From contig FPJT01000003.1 in assembly GCA_900119535.1 (NCBI GenBank), positions 62,001-126,000 of the forward strand: a DNA stretch of 64,000 bases. The letters are read 5' to 3'. This DNA comes from Ruminococcus sp. XPD3002 (GTDB lineage Bacteria > Bacillota > Clostridia > Oscillospirales > Ruminococcaceae). The notes below the pieces were generated by a model. The model had not been told where the DNA came from, made no database searches, and was given only the letters and a program-made list of their open reading frames with translations. Position 1 is the first letter of the stretch. Each line of letters opens with the position of its first letter. The position numbers were made by a program, and so were the translations under genes. This document shows positions 43,145-53,416 of this stretch, in pieces.

Positions 43145-43199
43145 AAGCCTGACACGGCACCCGGAAATTAATGAGTGCTGTGTCAGGCTTAATTTTTTT
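43145..43199 (+). terminator. Second hairpin after thiT
   Basis: AGCCTGACACGGCAC (43146-43160) pairs with GTGCTGTGTCAGGCT (43175-43189) with one G-U, followed by TAATTTTTTTA. A strong plus-strand terminator, backing up that of thiT and insulating the convergent glnN. Confidence 0.88.
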
Positions 43200-43228
43200 A
43201 AAGACTCAGACAAAAAGAGAGATCAGTC

Positions 43229-45331
43229 TCATACTGAGAAAAGAAGTGTTGTGTACGGTACAAGCGGCCATACATCTTCGCTGACGTTTGTTTCGGTCTC
43301 GTCAACTATGGCTCTGAGCACCTGCATCTGTGTGAATACTTCATCGCAGTAGAAACGTGCTGTTTCAAGTACACCTGTCTTGCCCTGTGCTGTTATTACC
43401 TTGCTTTCAAGTGCAGCAGTCTCTTTGTAGATGCCCTCGTTGAGCGCTGAAAGCTTTGATGCAAGGTCCTTTTCAACGTCCGCAGGTATTCCCATTGCCT
43501 GCTTTGAAGCTCCTGCATCGCATATTTCCTTGGTGTAGCGCATAACAGCAGGAAGTATCTGCTTCTTGACCATGTCTATCATAGTCAGTGCCTCTATGTT
43601 TATGACCTTGCTGTAGTTTTCAAGCAACACATCTGTACGTGCCTTAAGCTCAGCTTCGCTGTATACGTGGAACTTCTCGAAAAGTGCAACGCTTTTTGGA
43701 GTGATGTACTCGGGAAGTGCGTCAACGGTGGACACAAGGTTAGGGAGCTTTCTTACTTCAACAGCTTCCTTCAGCCACTCTTCGGAATAGCCGTTGCCGT
43801 TGTAGATTATCTGCTTGTGCTCCTTGATAGTCTTAACAAGAAGTGCCTTAAGGTCCTTCTTGAAGTTCTTGGACTTCTCCAGCTCGTCTGCAAACTGACA
43901 GAGCTCCTCAGCCACGATAGTGTTGAGTATTGTATTTGTGCATGAGATAGAATCGGATGAACCAAGCATACGGAACTCGAACTTGTTGCCTGTGAATGCA
44001 AACGGTGAGGTACGGTTTCTGTCCGTTGTATCCTTCGGGAAATCGGGAAGTACATCAACGCCGATCTCGAATGTCTTGTTGTCAACGGATGAGAACTTCT
44101 CGCCCTTTTCGAGAGCTTCGATAACACTTTCAAGCTCGCTTCCGATGAACATTGAAACTATTGCAGGGGGAGCTTCATTCGCACCGAGACGATGATCGTT
44201 GCCTGCGGAAGCTGCGGAAAGTCTCAGCAGCGGAGCGTACTCGTGAACGCCCTTGATGATAGCACAGAGGAATGTCAGGAACTGTAAATTGTTCTGTGGT
44301 GTGTCTCCCGGATCCAGAAGATTCTGTCCGTCATTGGAGGACATTGACCAGTTATTGTGCTTTCCCGATCCGTTAACGCCTGCGAACGGCTTTTCGTGGA
44401 GGAGACAGTAGAGACCGTGCTTGATAGCAGTCTTTTTCATTATCTCCATTGTCAGCTGATTGTGGTCGGCAGCTATATTGGATGTTGTGAAAACAGGTGC
44501 AAGCTCGTGCTGTGAGGGAGCAACCTCGTTGTGCTTTGTCTTGGCGTAAATGCCCAGCTTCCAGAGTTCCTCGTCCAGATCCTTCATATAGTCGGATACA
44601 CGCTGCTTGATGTTGCCGTAGTAGTGGTCCTCAAGCTCCTGTCCCTTTGGAGGCTTCGCACCGAAAAGTGTGCGTCCTGTAATAACAAGGTCCTCACGCA
44701 TATCGTAATACTTCTTGTCAATGAGGAAGTACTCCTGTTCGGGACCTACTGTAGTAGTAACTCTTGTTGCTTCGGTATTGCCGAAAAGTCGGAGTATTCT
44801 CAGCGCCTGAGTGCTGAGTACATCCATTGAGCGGAGAAGCGGTGTCTTTTTATCGAGTATCTCTCCTGTGTAGGAGCAGAAAGCTGTAGGGATGTACAGT
44901 GAATCGTCCTTGATGAAGGCACAGGAAGTCGGATCCCATGCTGTATAGCCTCTTGCTTCAAATGTGGAGCGGAGTCCGCCTGAGGGGAATGAAGATGCAT
45001 CGGGTTCGCCCTTGATGAGCTCTTTGCCCGAGAATTCGAGGATCACCTCGCCCTTGCCGTAGGGGTTGATAAATGCGTCATGCTTCTCAGCTGTAACGCC
45101 TGTCATCGGCTGGAACCAGTGAGTATAGTGTGTTGCACCCTTTTCGACTGCCCAGTCCTTCATAGCGTTTGCAACAACGTCTGCAACTTCGCTGTCAAGT
45201 GCGATACCAAGCTGTTTTGTGCGCTGTACCGACTTGTATATGTTCTTGGGAAGACGCTCGCGCATCACCGAATCGCTGAACACGTTACATCCGAAAAACT
45301 CGGCAACATTGCTGTTTTTTACCTCTGACAT
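43229..45331 (-). CDS. glnN: Type III glutamine synthetase
   Basis: ATP-dependent glutamine synthesis, 700 residues, the length and N-terminus ([14 protein letters not shown]) of the GSIII family. [18 protein letters not shown] and [23 protein letters not shown] open the catalytic part. [38 protein letters not shown] and [18 protein letters not shown] hold the metal, ammonium and ATP residues. Main ammonia assimilation enzyme in many ruminococci. Promoter and a leader with an ANTAR-like hairpin and a terminator lie upstream. AGGAGG precedes the ATG. Confidence 0.97.
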   Translation of the reverse strand: MSEVKNSNVAEFFGCNVFSDSVMRERLPKNIYKSVQRTKQLGIALDSEVADVVANAMKDWAVEKGATHYTHWFQPMTGVTAEKHDAFINPYGKGEVILEFSGKELIKGEPDASSFPSGGLRSTFEARGYTAWDPTSCAFIKDDSLYIPTAFCSYTGEILDKKTPLLRSMDVLSTQALRILRLFGNTEATRVTTTVGPEQEYFLIDKKYYDMREDLVITGRTLFGAKPPKGQELEDHYYGNIKQRVSDYMKDLDEELWKLGIYAKTKHNEVAPSQHELAPVFTTSNIAADHNQLTMEIMKKTAIKHGLYCLLHEKPFAGVNGSGKHNNWSMSSNDGQNLLDPGDTPQNNLQFLTFLCAIIKGVHEYAPLLRLSAASAGNDHRLGANEAPPAIVSMFIGSELESVIEALEKGEKFSSVDNKTFEIGVDVLPDFPKDTTDRNRTSPFAFTGNKFEFRMLGSSDSISCTNTILNTIVAEELCQFADELEKSKNFKKDLKALLVKTIKEHKQIIYNGNGYSEEWLKEAVEVRKLPNLVSTVDALPEYITPKSVALFEKFHVYSEAELKARTDVLLENYSKVINIEALTMIDMVKKQILPAVMRYTKEICDAGASKQAMGIPADVEKDLASKLSALNEGIYKETAALESKVITAQGKTGVLETARFYCDEVFTQMQVLRAIVDETETNVSEDVWPLVPYTTLLFSV

Positions 45332-45351
45332 GCAAATTCCTCCTCAATAAT

Positions 45352-45386
45352 AAAAAAAGCGCATCCGACTGCAGGGCATGGGCGCT
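45352..45386 (-). terminator. Leader terminator of glnN
   Basis: On the minus strand AGCGCCC pairs with GG-AT-GCGCT (one bulge), followed by TTTTTTT. It lies between the glnN promoter and its ribosome site, so it must be an attenuator. Confidence 0.75.
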
Positions 45387-45427
45387 GCTCCATACCTACC
45401 ACAATCGAAACGCCATTGTTTCAATTG
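45375..45427 (-). promoter_or_regulatory. ANTAR-like tandem hairpins in glnN leader
   Basis: The first hairpin (45402-45427) is CAATTGAAAC/GTTTCGATTG, 10 bp, with hexaloop AATGGC. A at loop position 1 and G at position 4 match the ANTAR substrate rule. The second (45375-45396) is GGTATGG/CCATGCC with an eight-base loop; it shares bases with the terminator stem, so the two are mutually exclusive. Confidence 0.6.
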
Positions 45428-45466
45428 ATATTTACTTTCATACGGGGATCTTTTACCCTTATATAA

Positions 45467-45495
45467 ATTATATTCTGCAAACAGGTTTTTGTCAA
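45467..45495 (-). promoter_or_regulatory. Promoter of glnN
   Basis: On the minus strand TTGACA (45490-45495), 17 bases, TATAAT (45467-45472); leader about 125 bases. Confidence 0.85.
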
Positions 45496-45574
45496 GGTTT
45501 TTCGCACTCTTTAGGCGGATGAACAGTTTTTGACGTTAATTGTGACGAATTATTGGAGATAAATTATTGCTCTA

Positions 45575-45655
45575 CACACTGCTATCTGATTTCTGCACTC
45601 TGATTTCTGCTAACTACGCTCTGCTTTCTGATCTCTGTTCTCTGCTTATGCAGTA
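45575..45655. repeat. Pyrimidine-rich CTGATTTCTG low-complexity stretch
   Basis: Degenerate repeats of CTGATTTCTGC and CTCTGCTTTCTG occupy the gap between glnN and uvrA. A similar stretch is at 56685-56735. No protein or clear structure. Confidence 0.5.
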
Positions 45656-45671
45656 TATTACTTTTTTCGCC

Positions 45672-45700
45672 TTGACTTTCTCCCTTTATTATATTATAAT
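45672..45700 (+). promoter_or_regulatory. Promoter of uvrA
   Basis: TTGACT (45672-45677), 17 bases, TATAAT (45695-45700). No LexA-type box (GAAC-N4-GTTC) was noticed in it. Confidence 0.75.
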
Positions 45701-45740
45701 ATTCCTGATAGAATAAATGTTTCGTTAAAGGAGTTATCTT

Positions 45741-48563
45741 ATGATAGATAAAATTATTATCAAAGGTGCAAGGACTAACAACCTTAAAAATATCGACCTT
45801 GAACTCCCCCGTGACAAGCTTATCGTCATGACAGGACTTTCGGGTTCGGGTAAATCTTCCCTTGCCTTTGATACGATTTACGCCGACGGTCAGAGAAGAT
45901 ACGTCGAGAGCCTTTCATCCTATGCAAGAATGTTCCTGGGACAAATGGAAAAACCTGATGTGGACAGCATCGAAGGTCTCTCCCCTGCTATCTCCATAGA
46001 CCAGAAAACGACTTCCAAGAACCCTCGTTCAACCGTCGGCACCGTTACCGAGATATACGATTATCTCCGTCTGCTGTATGCACGTATCGGTGTTCCTCAC
46101 TGTCCGAAATGCGGAAGAGTCATCTCTCAGCAGACTATTGACCAGATGGTTGATGCTATTATGGCACTGCCCCAGGGTACTAAATTACAGCTTCTTGCTC
46201 CCATAGCACGAAACAGGAAGGGACAGTTCGCTAAAGAACTGGACAGTGCAAGAAGATCGGGCTTCGTAAGAGTCAGGATAGATGGTATCATGTACGAGCT
46301 TGCGGACGAGATAAAGCTCGACAAGAACAAGAAGCACAACATAGAGATCGTAGTTGACCGTATAATCATCAAGGAGGGCATCGAGTCCCGTATCACCGAC
46401 AGCCTTGAAACTATCTTCAAGCTCACCGAGGGACTTGCAGTAGTAGACGTCATTGACGGCGAGGAAATGCTGTTCTCACAGAACTACGCATGTCCCGAGC
46501 ATAACATAAGTATAGGCGAGCTTGAACCTGTAATGTTCTCCTTCAACAACCCGATGGGTGCTTGTCCGAAGTGCATGGGACTTGGAGTTTTCAGGCATAT
46601 CGATCCCGACCTCATCGTTCCCAACAAGGAACTTACCATTGAGGGAGGCGCTATAAAGGCTTCTGGCTGGAACAGTCTCGACGAGACCTCGATAGCAATG
46701 ATGTACTACCGTGCGATCTCCAAGCACTACGGTATTCCTCTCGATGTCCCTGTAAAGGAACTGTCTCAGGAACAGCTTGATGTTTTCCTCTATGGTACTG
46801 GAGATACGACACTCGAACTCACACGTCCCAAGTCGCTTGGCGGAGGAAAGTACAGTACCCCTTTCGAGGGCATCTGCAATAACCTTTCACGCCGATACAG
46901 CGAAACAAACAGTGAATACTCCAAAAACGAGATAGAAGAATGTATGAGCGAAGTGGAGTGTCCCGTATGCAAGGGCAAAAGACTCCGTGACGAATACCTT
47001 GCGGTAACTGTCGGGGACAAAAATATAAGCGCCCTTACAGACCTTTCGGTAAAAAACGCTCTCAGCTTCTTCAACTCGGTTAAACTTTCAAAGCAGGAAG
47101 CCTTCATCGGTGAACGCATCATCAAGGAGATCAAGGAGCGTCTCGGATTCCTCAGCAGCGTGGGACTGGAATACCTCACTCTTTCACGAAGCTCAGGTAC
47201 ACTCTCAGGCGGTGAAAGTCAGCGTATACGCCTTGCAACTCAGATAGGCTCTTCTCTTGTAGGAGTCCTCTACATCCTCGACGAGCCGAGTATCGGTCTG
47301 CATCAACGCGACAACGACAAACTGATAGCTACTTTGAAGCGCCTCCGAGATCTTGGCAACACGCTTATAGTAGTCGAACACGATGACGATACCATGCTTG
47401 CCGCAGATTACATCGTGGACATCGGTCCCGGTGCAGGTATACACGGCGGAAACGTTGTGTTCTCGGGTACTGTGGACAAGCTTCTCAAATGCAAGGACTC
47501 CATTACGGGACTCTATCTCAGCGGAAAGAAGTCCATTCCGATACCTAAAAAGCGCCGTCAGGGCAATGGAAATTTCCTCACCGTACTCGGCGCTCAGGAG
47601 CATAACCTCCGTGACATAGATGTTAAAATACCGCTCGGCGAACTGGTCTGCATAACAGGTGTATCAGGTTCCGGAAAGTCCTCTCTTGTGAACGAGATCA
47701 TCTACAAGCACCTTGCGGCAAAGCTCAACCGCGCAAAGATAAAGGCAGGCAAGTTCAGAGCGATTGAGGGTACCGAAAACCTCGACAAGGTCATCTGCAT
47801 AGACCAGTCCCCTATCGGACGTACTCCTCGTTCCAATCCTGCAACTTATACAGGCGTTTTCAACGATATACGCACCCTTTTCGCACAGACTCCAGACGCT
47901 AAGGCAAGAGGATATTCCAGCGGACGCTTCAGCTTCAACGTCAAGGGCGGACGATGTGAAGCCTGTGAGGGTGACGGTATCCTTAAGATAGAGATGCACT
48001 TCCTCCCCGATATCTATGTACCATGCGAAGTCTGCAAAGGCAAGCGCTATAACCGAGAAACTCTCGAAGTACATTACAAGGGCAAGTCCATTTACGACGT
48101 ACTTGAAATGACAGTCGATGAGGGAGTTGAGTTCTTCGAGCATCTTCCGAAGATCGCCCGCAAGCTGAAAACTCTACAGGATGTCGGACTCGGCTACATC
48201 AAGATAGGTCAGCCTGCAACTACACTTTCAGGCGGTGAGGCTCAGCGTGTTAAGCTCTCCACAGAGCTTTCAAAACGCTCCACAGGAAAAACTATCTACA
48301 TCCTCGACGAGCCAACGACGGGACTCCACACTGCGGACGTCCACAAGCTTATCGATGTGCTCCAGCAGCTTACCGATCAGGGAAATACGGTACTTGTGAT
48401 CGAACATAACCTGAACGTTATCAAGGTCGCAGATCATATCATCGACCTTGGTCCCGAGGGCGGCGACGGCGGAGGTATGGTCGTTGCCTGCGGTACTCCC
48501 GAGGAGATCGCCGCATGCAAGGATTCCTATACAGGTCAGTACCTCAAACCGTATCTGAAATAA
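45741..48563 (+). CDS. uvrA: Excinuclease ABC subunit A
   Basis: Damage-recognition ATPase of nucleotide excision repair, 940 residues. Two ABC modules: [12 protein letters not shown] with [19 protein letters not shown] and [12 protein letters not shown], then [13 protein letters not shown] with [16 protein letters not shown] and LDEPTTGLH. Zinc modules CPKCGR, CPVCKG and CEACEGDG with CEVCKGKR are in place. AAAGGAG precedes the ATG. uvrB is not adjacent. Confidence 0.98.
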   Translation: MIDKIIIKGARTNNLKNIDLELPRDKLIVMTGLSGSGKSSLAFDTIYADGQRRYVESLSSYARMFLGQMEKPDVDSIEGLSPAISIDQKTTSKNPRSTVGTVTEIYDYLRLLYARIGVPHCPKCGRVISQQTIDQMVDAIMALPQGTKLQLLAPIARNRKGQFAKELDSARRSGFVRVRIDGIMYELADEIKLDKNKKHNIEIVVDRIIIKEGIESRITDSLETIFKLTEGLAVVDVIDGEEMLFSQNYACPEHNISIGELEPVMFSFNNPMGACPKCMGLGVFRHIDPDLIVPNKELTIEGGAIKASGWNSLDETSIAMMYYRAISKHYGIPLDVPVKELSQEQLDVFLYGTGDTTLELTRPKSLGGGKYSTPFEGICNNLSRRYSETNSEYSKNEIEECMSEVECPVCKGKRLRDEYLAVTVGDKNISALTDLSVKNALSFFNSVKLSKQEAFIGERIIKEIKERLGFLSSVGLEYLTLSRSSGTLSGGESQRIRLATQIGSSLVGVLYILDEPSIGLHQRDNDKLIATLKRLRDLGNTLIVVEHDDDTMLAADYIVDIGPGAGIHGGNVVFSGTVDKLLKCKDSITGLYLSGKKSIPIPKKRRQGNGNFLTVLGAQEHNLRDIDVKIPLGELVCITGVSGSGKSSLVNEIIYKHLAAKLNRAKIKAGKFRAIEGTENLDKVICIDQSPIGRTPRSNPATYTGVFNDIRTLFAQTPDAKARGYSSGRFSFNVKGGRCEACEGDGILKIEMHFLPDIYVPCEVCKGKRYNRETLEVHYKGKSIYDVLEMTVDEGVEFFEHLPKIARKLKTLQDVGLGYIKIGQPATTLSGGEAQRVKLSTELSKRSTGKTIYILDEPTTGLHTADVHKLIDVLQQLTDQGNTVLVIEHNLNVIKVADHIIDLGPEGGDGGGMVVACGTPEEIAACKDSYTGQYLKPYLK

Positions 48564-48598
48564 ACCTGCGCTTTGATTTCGAGTCATAACAATACAAA

Positions 48599-48640
48599 AA
48601 CAGCCATAGGAGAACATCATCTCTTATGGCTGTTATCATT
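48599..48640. terminator. Bidirectional terminator of uvrA and transglutaminase gene
   Basis: AACAGCCATA (48599-48608) pairs with TATGGCTGTT (48625-48634), with inner GAGA/TCTC. T-runs follow on both strands. Confidence 0.85.
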
Positions 48641-48648
48641 TTTAGCTT

Positions 48649-49785
48649 TCAGTAGCCTATCTTTATCACATACATCATATCGTCCTGGGAGTAGCATATC
48701 TCCTCGCCGAGCTCAACGTAGTCACCAAGCTCCCAGATCTCGTCCTCTTCAAACAGTCCCTTTACCGCTTCTTTGTACACATTCTCATCCGAGAACATAT
48801 ACTCCTGTGTACGTCCGCTTCCGCTTGAAGCAAGGAGACGTCCCATTGAAGCGGAGGAATAGCTGCTGAAATATGCGCCGTTCCTTTGGAAATAGTTGTC
48901 CTTAAGAGATGTACATTCGGGGAGTCCCTTCTGTACGGGATCGAGACTTCTTGTCCTGAGAAGCATCTCGTCGTTTATCAGGAAATAGGTATGACGAAGC
49001 TCGCCTTCCTCGGAGAAGTCGCTTTCGGGATCATCCCATGTAACGTCTATCCAGTAGTATTCGCCGTCCACCTTGACGTAGTTCCAGGCATGGCGTCCCC
49101 TGTAGGAATCTCCGCAGCAAAATCCGTTCTCGATGCCGAGACGGTTCATGACATAGGTGAAAGCCTCCGCATAGCCCTGACAAACTGCCTTTCCGTTCAC
49201 AAGGCAGCCGTATGATGTACCCCAGATACCATTCCTGTCCGCAGCCGCACCGGAAGTGTCATAGTCGGTTTTTTCGATGATCTGATCGTGGACGTAGAGT
49301 ATCTTCTCGTAATCGTCGTAATAATCGGGTATCTGAGAGATGATCTCGTCCGCAGCTTCTTCAAGAAGCGTGTGCATGTAACTCAGGTCATCGGCTGTAT
49401 AACCGTTCAGCACACGGAATTCTATCTGCGTCATGGTCGAATCCGTTGTTATAGTATAGCCGTTCATCCAGAAAATATCGGGAGCCTTGTCCTTCATCAT
49501 CCTTACTGCATCAGCCATTTCTTCCTTTGAAACATGACCGCTTATGGTCAGTTTTGTATCATAGCTTCCGAGGGTATCTATCAGACGTCCGCAGATGTAG
49601 GCAACAGTTTCGGGATCCGTTTCTGTATCTGCTTCGCCCTCACTGCCTGCGTCGTTCATTTCCTGCTGTACCGAGTGAGTGTTTCTCACCTCAGCTTTTG
49701 GAACGACTCTGCCGCAGGACAGAAAACTCGAAAGGCAAACAGCGGTCACTGTGAGAAGTGCCGCAAAATATTTTATTCTTTTCAT
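48649..49785 (-). CDS. Secreted transglutaminase-like protein
   Basis: 378 residues with an N-terminal signal (about 1-24) ending FLSC, a loose lipobox, so it may be a lipoprotein. An acidic spacer (EGEADTETDPET) precedes a transglutaminase-like papain fold. The catalytic Cys is in GKAVCQGYAEAF, the His in RGRHAWNYV and the Asp in WIDVTWDDP. Such proteins usually act as proteases or cross-linking/peptidase enzymes at the cell surface; the target is unknown. Single leftward gene. Confidence 0.85.
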   Translation of the reverse strand: MKRIKYFAALLTVTAVCLSSFLSCGRVVPKAEVRNTHSVQQEMNDAGSEGEADTETDPETVAYICGRLIDTLGSYDTKLTISGHVSKEEMADAVRMMKDKAPDIFWMNGYTITTDSTMTQIEFRVLNGYTADDLSYMHTLLEEAADEIISQIPDYYDDYEKILYVHDQIIEKTDYDTSGAAADRNGIWGTSYGCLVNGKAVCQGYAEAFTYVMNRLGIENGFCCGDSYRGRHAWNYVKVDGEYYWIDVTWDDPESDFSEEGELRHTYFLINDEMLLRTRSLDPVQKGLPECTSLKDNYFQRNGAYFSSYSSASMGRLLASSGSGRTQEYMFSDENVYKEAVKGLFEEDEIWELGDYVELGEEICYSQDDMMYVIKIGY

Positions 49786-49934
49786 CGTCTCAATCCTTTA
49801 TATTTGGTTAAAATCTCTCTATTTAACAAAATACATCTTTCTCTACCTATAATCATACCACACTTTTACAGAAGTTTCAATAGTTTTATGACTTTTTTAA
49901 TAAATATTTTCAAATGAGTTTCTGAACTAAAAAA

Positions 49935-50227
49935 CAGTACCCTCATCCGCAGATGAAGGTACTGAAGGTGTTAAAAAAGAATGAAATAATTAATTCGGGG
50001 ATTCTAAAGGGATACTATCCCTTTAGCGGATTCCAAAGGCAGAGCCTTTGGTGGGGTGTGGGGCAAAGCCCCACATATAGCCTTATAAGCGCTCAGCAAA
50101 GGGTGAATTTCAAAACAGTCCGGTGGACTGTTTTGAAAGAGGGAACGCCCTGCAAGAGAGGGCGTTCCCTTATAAATCTGTGCTTTTTTGACAAGCTGAG
50201 TACCCTCATCCGTGGATGAGGGTACTG
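49935..50227. repeat. Seven-hairpin non-coding element
   Basis: Seven consecutive palindromes: H1 49935-49964 (CAGTACC-C-TCATC), H2 50004-50026 (CTAAAGGGATA), H3 50033-50051 (CCAAAGGC), H4 50057-50075 (TGTGGGGC), H5 50108-50138 (14 bp, TTTCAAAACAGTCC), H6 50140-50170 (12 bp, AGGGAACGCCCT) and H7 50199-50226 (12 bp, AGTACCCTCATC). H1 and H7 are versions of the same hairpin, so they mark the two ends. The short open frame across it is a by-product. H7 also sits where the ABC permease transcript would end. Confidence 0.75.
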
Positions 50228-50254
50228 CCGTTATGGAAATTGATGTATGGAAGA

Positions 50255-52315
50255 TTACTTGCGTTCTTTTATCATCGACTTGCTGCAAAGGTAAGTTACG
50301 ATGAAGTATCCGCCGTAGATAACGAGGATTATTATTGCTGTTGCAACAAGCGAGCTGATCGAATTACTGATGCCTGCCGCTCTGAGGAGATTCTGTGCGA
50401 ACTGTATACCGAATACAGAGTGGATAACTGCAAGAACCATAGGGATAAGGAAGAATATTCCTGTCTGTGCGAAAAGTGAACGTGATATCTCCTTTTCGTC
50501 AGCACCAAGCTTGCGGATCATGTCATATCTGCCAATGCTGTCGATAGTTTCTGAAAGCTCCTTAAGTGCGAGAACTGCTGCACTTGAAATGAGGAATACT
50601 ATACCGAGATAGAGCCCGAGGAATGTAGCCATTGCACCGAGTCCGATGGAAGAATCAGATATCATCAGGTGTGTATCGAGTCCAACATAAAGCCCTTTAT
50701 CGTTTCCTACGAACTGCTCGTAGTTTCCCTGTATCTTTGAATTATACTCATTGATGAGGGCTTCATCTGTTCTGCGGATAGTCTCCTTGTCGCCTTCGGG
50801 ATAATTTCCGAGAAGGTATGATCTTGTTTCTGTAAAACCTTCTGCAACACTGTCAGGTACTACAATGAGTCCTACATTCATGTGCTGTGCACTGATAATG
50901 AGATAACCTTCCTGTACATTCTTGTACTTTGGTGAAAGTTCGTGACCGTTAACCGTTATCTTTATGCCTGTTGAAAGAGCAGCATTACGCATCTCGTCAA
51001 CTGTAGGCATATCGCATACGATGATATACTGATCCTCGTCAAGAGTGAAAGTAGGGTTGCCTAAGAATTCTGCTGCCTTGTTGTATTCGCTGAGGCTTAT
51101 AACTTCCTCCTGCATATCCATTAATGCAGTTATGAGAATAGAATCGTTGGTGTCTGCCACCTCGCCCATTGTATCTCTGATACTGATGTTGCTTAAGCCG
51201 TTTGAAGACACTGTTACATATTCGTCGAAGTATTTAACAGGATCAAATCCGAATTCTCTGAATCTCTCAACTACATCAAAATCTTTTTTCGCATCAATAT
51301 TGTCTCCGAAAAATTCAGCGTCTGCGTTGCAGAGAGTCTTAAGGGATTCGTTCATTGAAGTACGGATAGAGAATGCTGTTGAAAGAGTGCCTATAGTTAC
51401 GAAGAGCATAAGGCAGATAAGTGTCATAGAAACTACCATTGTGTTTATCTTGCTGCTTATCTGACGGAATGTGAAGCTGTTGAGTGACTTGAAGTAAAGC
51501 TTCTTGGCTGACATAACAAGACGGAGGATGAGTCCTGAAACAGACCAGAAGATAAGGAGTGTTGCTACTGCACCTGCAATGATGCAGATTATCATAAGAT
51601 TCATTGATTTTGCGAAAATTGTTTCAGAGTTAACTGTCAGATATGCCCAGATGAGAAGTGCTGTTGCTACGATGAATACGAATGTGCAGAGCCACGGGTT
51701 CTTCATCTTTATCTTTTCTGAGCGTCTGCCCGACTGGATAAGGTTGATAAGCTTGCACTTGCTTATCACGATGCTGTTGAATACCATTACAACTGCATAC
51801 ATGATGCTGAAGAAAATGATAGTCTTGATGATAGCTTCGCCTGATATTGTAAAGCGGTAAGCTGTCATATCTGCGTCAAAGAGGTTTACTACAAGGGCAC
51901 TCATAACCTGAGAGAGTCCCGTACCGATGAGAAGTCCGCAAACAAGTGAAGCTATTCCGATTATCATGGTCTCGATAAGAAGTATAGCGGATATCTTTGC
52001 CTTGCCCATACCCAATAGCATGTAAAGTGCGAACTCGTTGTTCCTTCGCTTCATCAGGAAGCGGCTTGCATACACTATAAGAAGTCCGAGGATGAATGAT
52101 ACGAATATGCTCATTCCCGAAAGAAGAGTCTTGAGTATGTCGATTATCTCTCTTGTGCTCTCAGATACTTTAAGGAATGCTGTCTGAGTACCGATAGCGT
52201 TGAATACATAGAAAATTGCTACGCCGATTATAAGTGTGAAGAAATAGATAGTATAGTCACGAAGACTTTTGCGTATATTGCTGAGTGATATCTTAAAGAG
52301 CATCGCTAACGTCAC
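50255..52315 (-). CDS. Bce-type ABC transporter permease
   Basis: 686 residues of the FtsX-like, BceB family. About ten helices are arranged with a large outside domain of about 220 residues (about 320-540) between helices 7 and 8, the sensing part for peptide antibiotics. LLGMGKAKISAILLIETMIIG is the typical helix 2-3 region, and LRKLGADEKE-like IRKLGADEKEISRSLF lies before the last helices. The gene overlaps the ATPase gene by 23 bases. With the kinase and regulator upstream it forms a detoxification module against cell-wall-active peptides (inference from family). Confidence 0.88.
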   Translation of the reverse strand: MTLAMLFKISLSNIRKSLRDYTIYFFTLIIGVAIFYVFNAIGTQTAFLKVSESTREIIDILKTLLSGMSIFVSFILGLLIVYASRFLMKRRNNEFALYMLLGMGKAKISAILLIETMIIGIASLVCGLLIGTGLSQVMSALVVNLFDADMTAYRFTISGEAIIKTIIFFSIMYAVVMVFNSIVISKCKLINLIQSGRRSEKIKMKNPWLCTFVFIVATALLIWAYLTVNSETIFAKSMNLMIICIIAGAVATLLIFWSVSGLILRLVMSAKKLYFKSLNSFTFRQISSKINTMVVSMTLICLMLFVTIGTLSTAFSIRTSMNESLKTLCNADAEFFGDNIDAKKDFDVVERFREFGFDPVKYFDEYVTVSSNGLSNISIRDTMGEVADTNDSILITALMDMQEEVISLSEYNKAAEFLGNPTFTLDEDQYIIVCDMPTVDEMRNAALSTGIKITVNGHELSPKYKNVQEGYLIISAQHMNVGLIVVPDSVAEGFTETRSYLLGNYPEGDKETIRRTDEALINEYNSKIQGNYEQFVGNDKGLYVGLDTHLMISDSSIGLGAMATFLGLYLGIVFLISSAAVLALKELSETIDSIGRYDMIRKLGADEKEISRSLFAQTGIFFLIPMVLAVIHSVFGIQFAQNLLRAAGISNSISSLVATAIIILVIYGGYFIVTYLCSKSMIKERK

Positions 52316-53057
52316 CTCCGAGAAGTGTTACAACATCGATTATCTTGTCAAAGAACTCCTTGCGGGAGCTGTTTCCGCGGCTTATCTCATTGAAGAGCTT
52401 GCCGTCCTTGATGAATATTACTCTTGAAGCATAGCTTGCAGAGAATGAATCATGAGTTACCATCATTATTGTGGTATCATGCTCCTGATTGAGGTAGTTG
52501 AAGCGCTCCAGAAGCATCTTTGATGACTTTGAGTCAAGCGCTCCTGTAGGCTCATCTGCAAGAACTATCTTCGGTGAAGTAACTATAGCTCTTGCTGATG
52601 CAACTCTCTGCTTCTGTCCGCCTGACATCTGATAAGGGTACTTCTTAAGTACATCTGTGATACCAAGCTGCTCGGCAACTGTTGTTACAGCAGTTTCTAT
52701 CTTCTTTGCAGGTGTCTTCTGTATCGAAAGTGAAAGTGCTATGTTCTCGTAAGCCGTGAGAGTATCAAGAAGGTTGAAATCCTGGAAGATGAATCCCAGC
52801 TTGTCGCGGCGGAACTTGTTCAGCTCCTTGCCTTTGAGCTTTGTGATGTCGGTGTCTTCAAGATAGATGTGACCTGCTGTTACACGGTCGATAGTTGATA
52901 TGCAGTTCAGGAGAGTTGTCTTTCCGCTTCCCGAAGCGCCCATTATTGCAACGAATTCGCCCTTGTTTACTGTGAATGATACGTCGTCCAGTGCTTTTGT
53001 AAGGCTTGATTTGTTTCCGTAGTATTTCTCGATATTTTCTATTTTAAGCAGTTCCAT
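52293..53057 (-). CDS. Bce-type ABC transporter ATPase
   Basis: 254 residues. Walker A is GASGSGKTTLLNC, the signature YQMSGGQKQRVASARA, Walker B VLADEPTGALD and the H-loop MVTHD. MacB/BceA-like (N-terminal YGNKSSLTKALDDVSF). Works with the permease encoded immediately downstream. Confidence 0.93.
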   Translation of the reverse strand: MELLKIENIEKYYGNKSSLTKALDDVSFTVNKGEFVAIMGASGSGKTTLLNCISTIDRVTAGHIYLEDTDITKLKGKELNKFRRDKLGFIFQDFNLLDTLTAYENIALSLSIQKTPAKKIETAVTTVAEQLGITDVLKKYPYQMSGGQKQRVASARAIVTSPKIVLADEPTGALDSKSSKMLLERFNYLNQEHDTTIMMVTHDSFSASYASRVIFIKDGKLFNEISRGNSSRKEFFDKIIDVVTLLGGDVSDAL

Positions 53058-53068
53058 AATTATTCTCC

Positions 53069-53293
53069 TTATTCAGCTGTTATTGTTTTTACTGTGTGCT
53101 TCTTTACGATGATGTTTATGATGTTTGAGATGAGCATGCATGAATACAGTCCGATAGCTCCCATTGTAGTGAGCTTGACAGGAGTGAAGATATCAAGGAG
53201 TATCAGTAAGCAGAAGATGACTTCTGTGAAAGCGTAATGCATTTCGTATAACTTGTATCCTATGCTGTTCTCATTTACAATAAACTTTTTCAT
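53069..53293 (-). CDS. Small two-helix membrane protein
   Basis: 74 residues with two helices (about 22-42 and 44-64) and a basic tail. Lies 11 bp before the ATPase gene in the same operon. Not recognised; it might be an accessory subunit of the transporter. Confidence 0.65.
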   Translation of the reverse strand: MKKFIVNENSIGYKLYEMHYAFTEVIFCLLILLDIFTPVKLTTMGAIGLYSCMLISNIINIIVKKHTVKTITAE

Positions 53294-53348
53294 GATATTT
53301 GATTCCTTTCGGTCGTTGATTTTTTACGGTCTCTGTACCGTTTCCTTG

Positions 53349-53416
53349 ATTATATTATATCTCCCGAAAAGAAAAAAGTCCTTCGTTCAACCTTACAGAA
53401 CATTACAATTCTGTAA
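53349..53416 (-). promoter_or_regulatory. Activator-type promoter of the Bce transporter operon
   Basis: Two overlapping TATAAT options lie at 53349-53354 and 53354-53359 on the minus strand, with no good -35. Further upstream TTACA-N4-TGTAA (53403-53416) fits the TNACA-N4-TGTAA form reported for Bce-type regulators. It is part of a larger inverted repeat TTACAGAA-N8-TTCTGTAA (53393-53416), located at the end of the kinase gene. Confidence 0.55.

Noticed and set aside
45672..45740. LexA box for uvrA
   Set aside because: No convincing GAAC-N4-GTTC-type site seen between promoter and start.
49953..50219. 88-codon open frame across the hairpin array
   Set aside because: No ribosome site, and it is built entirely from palindromic arms; treated as non-coding.
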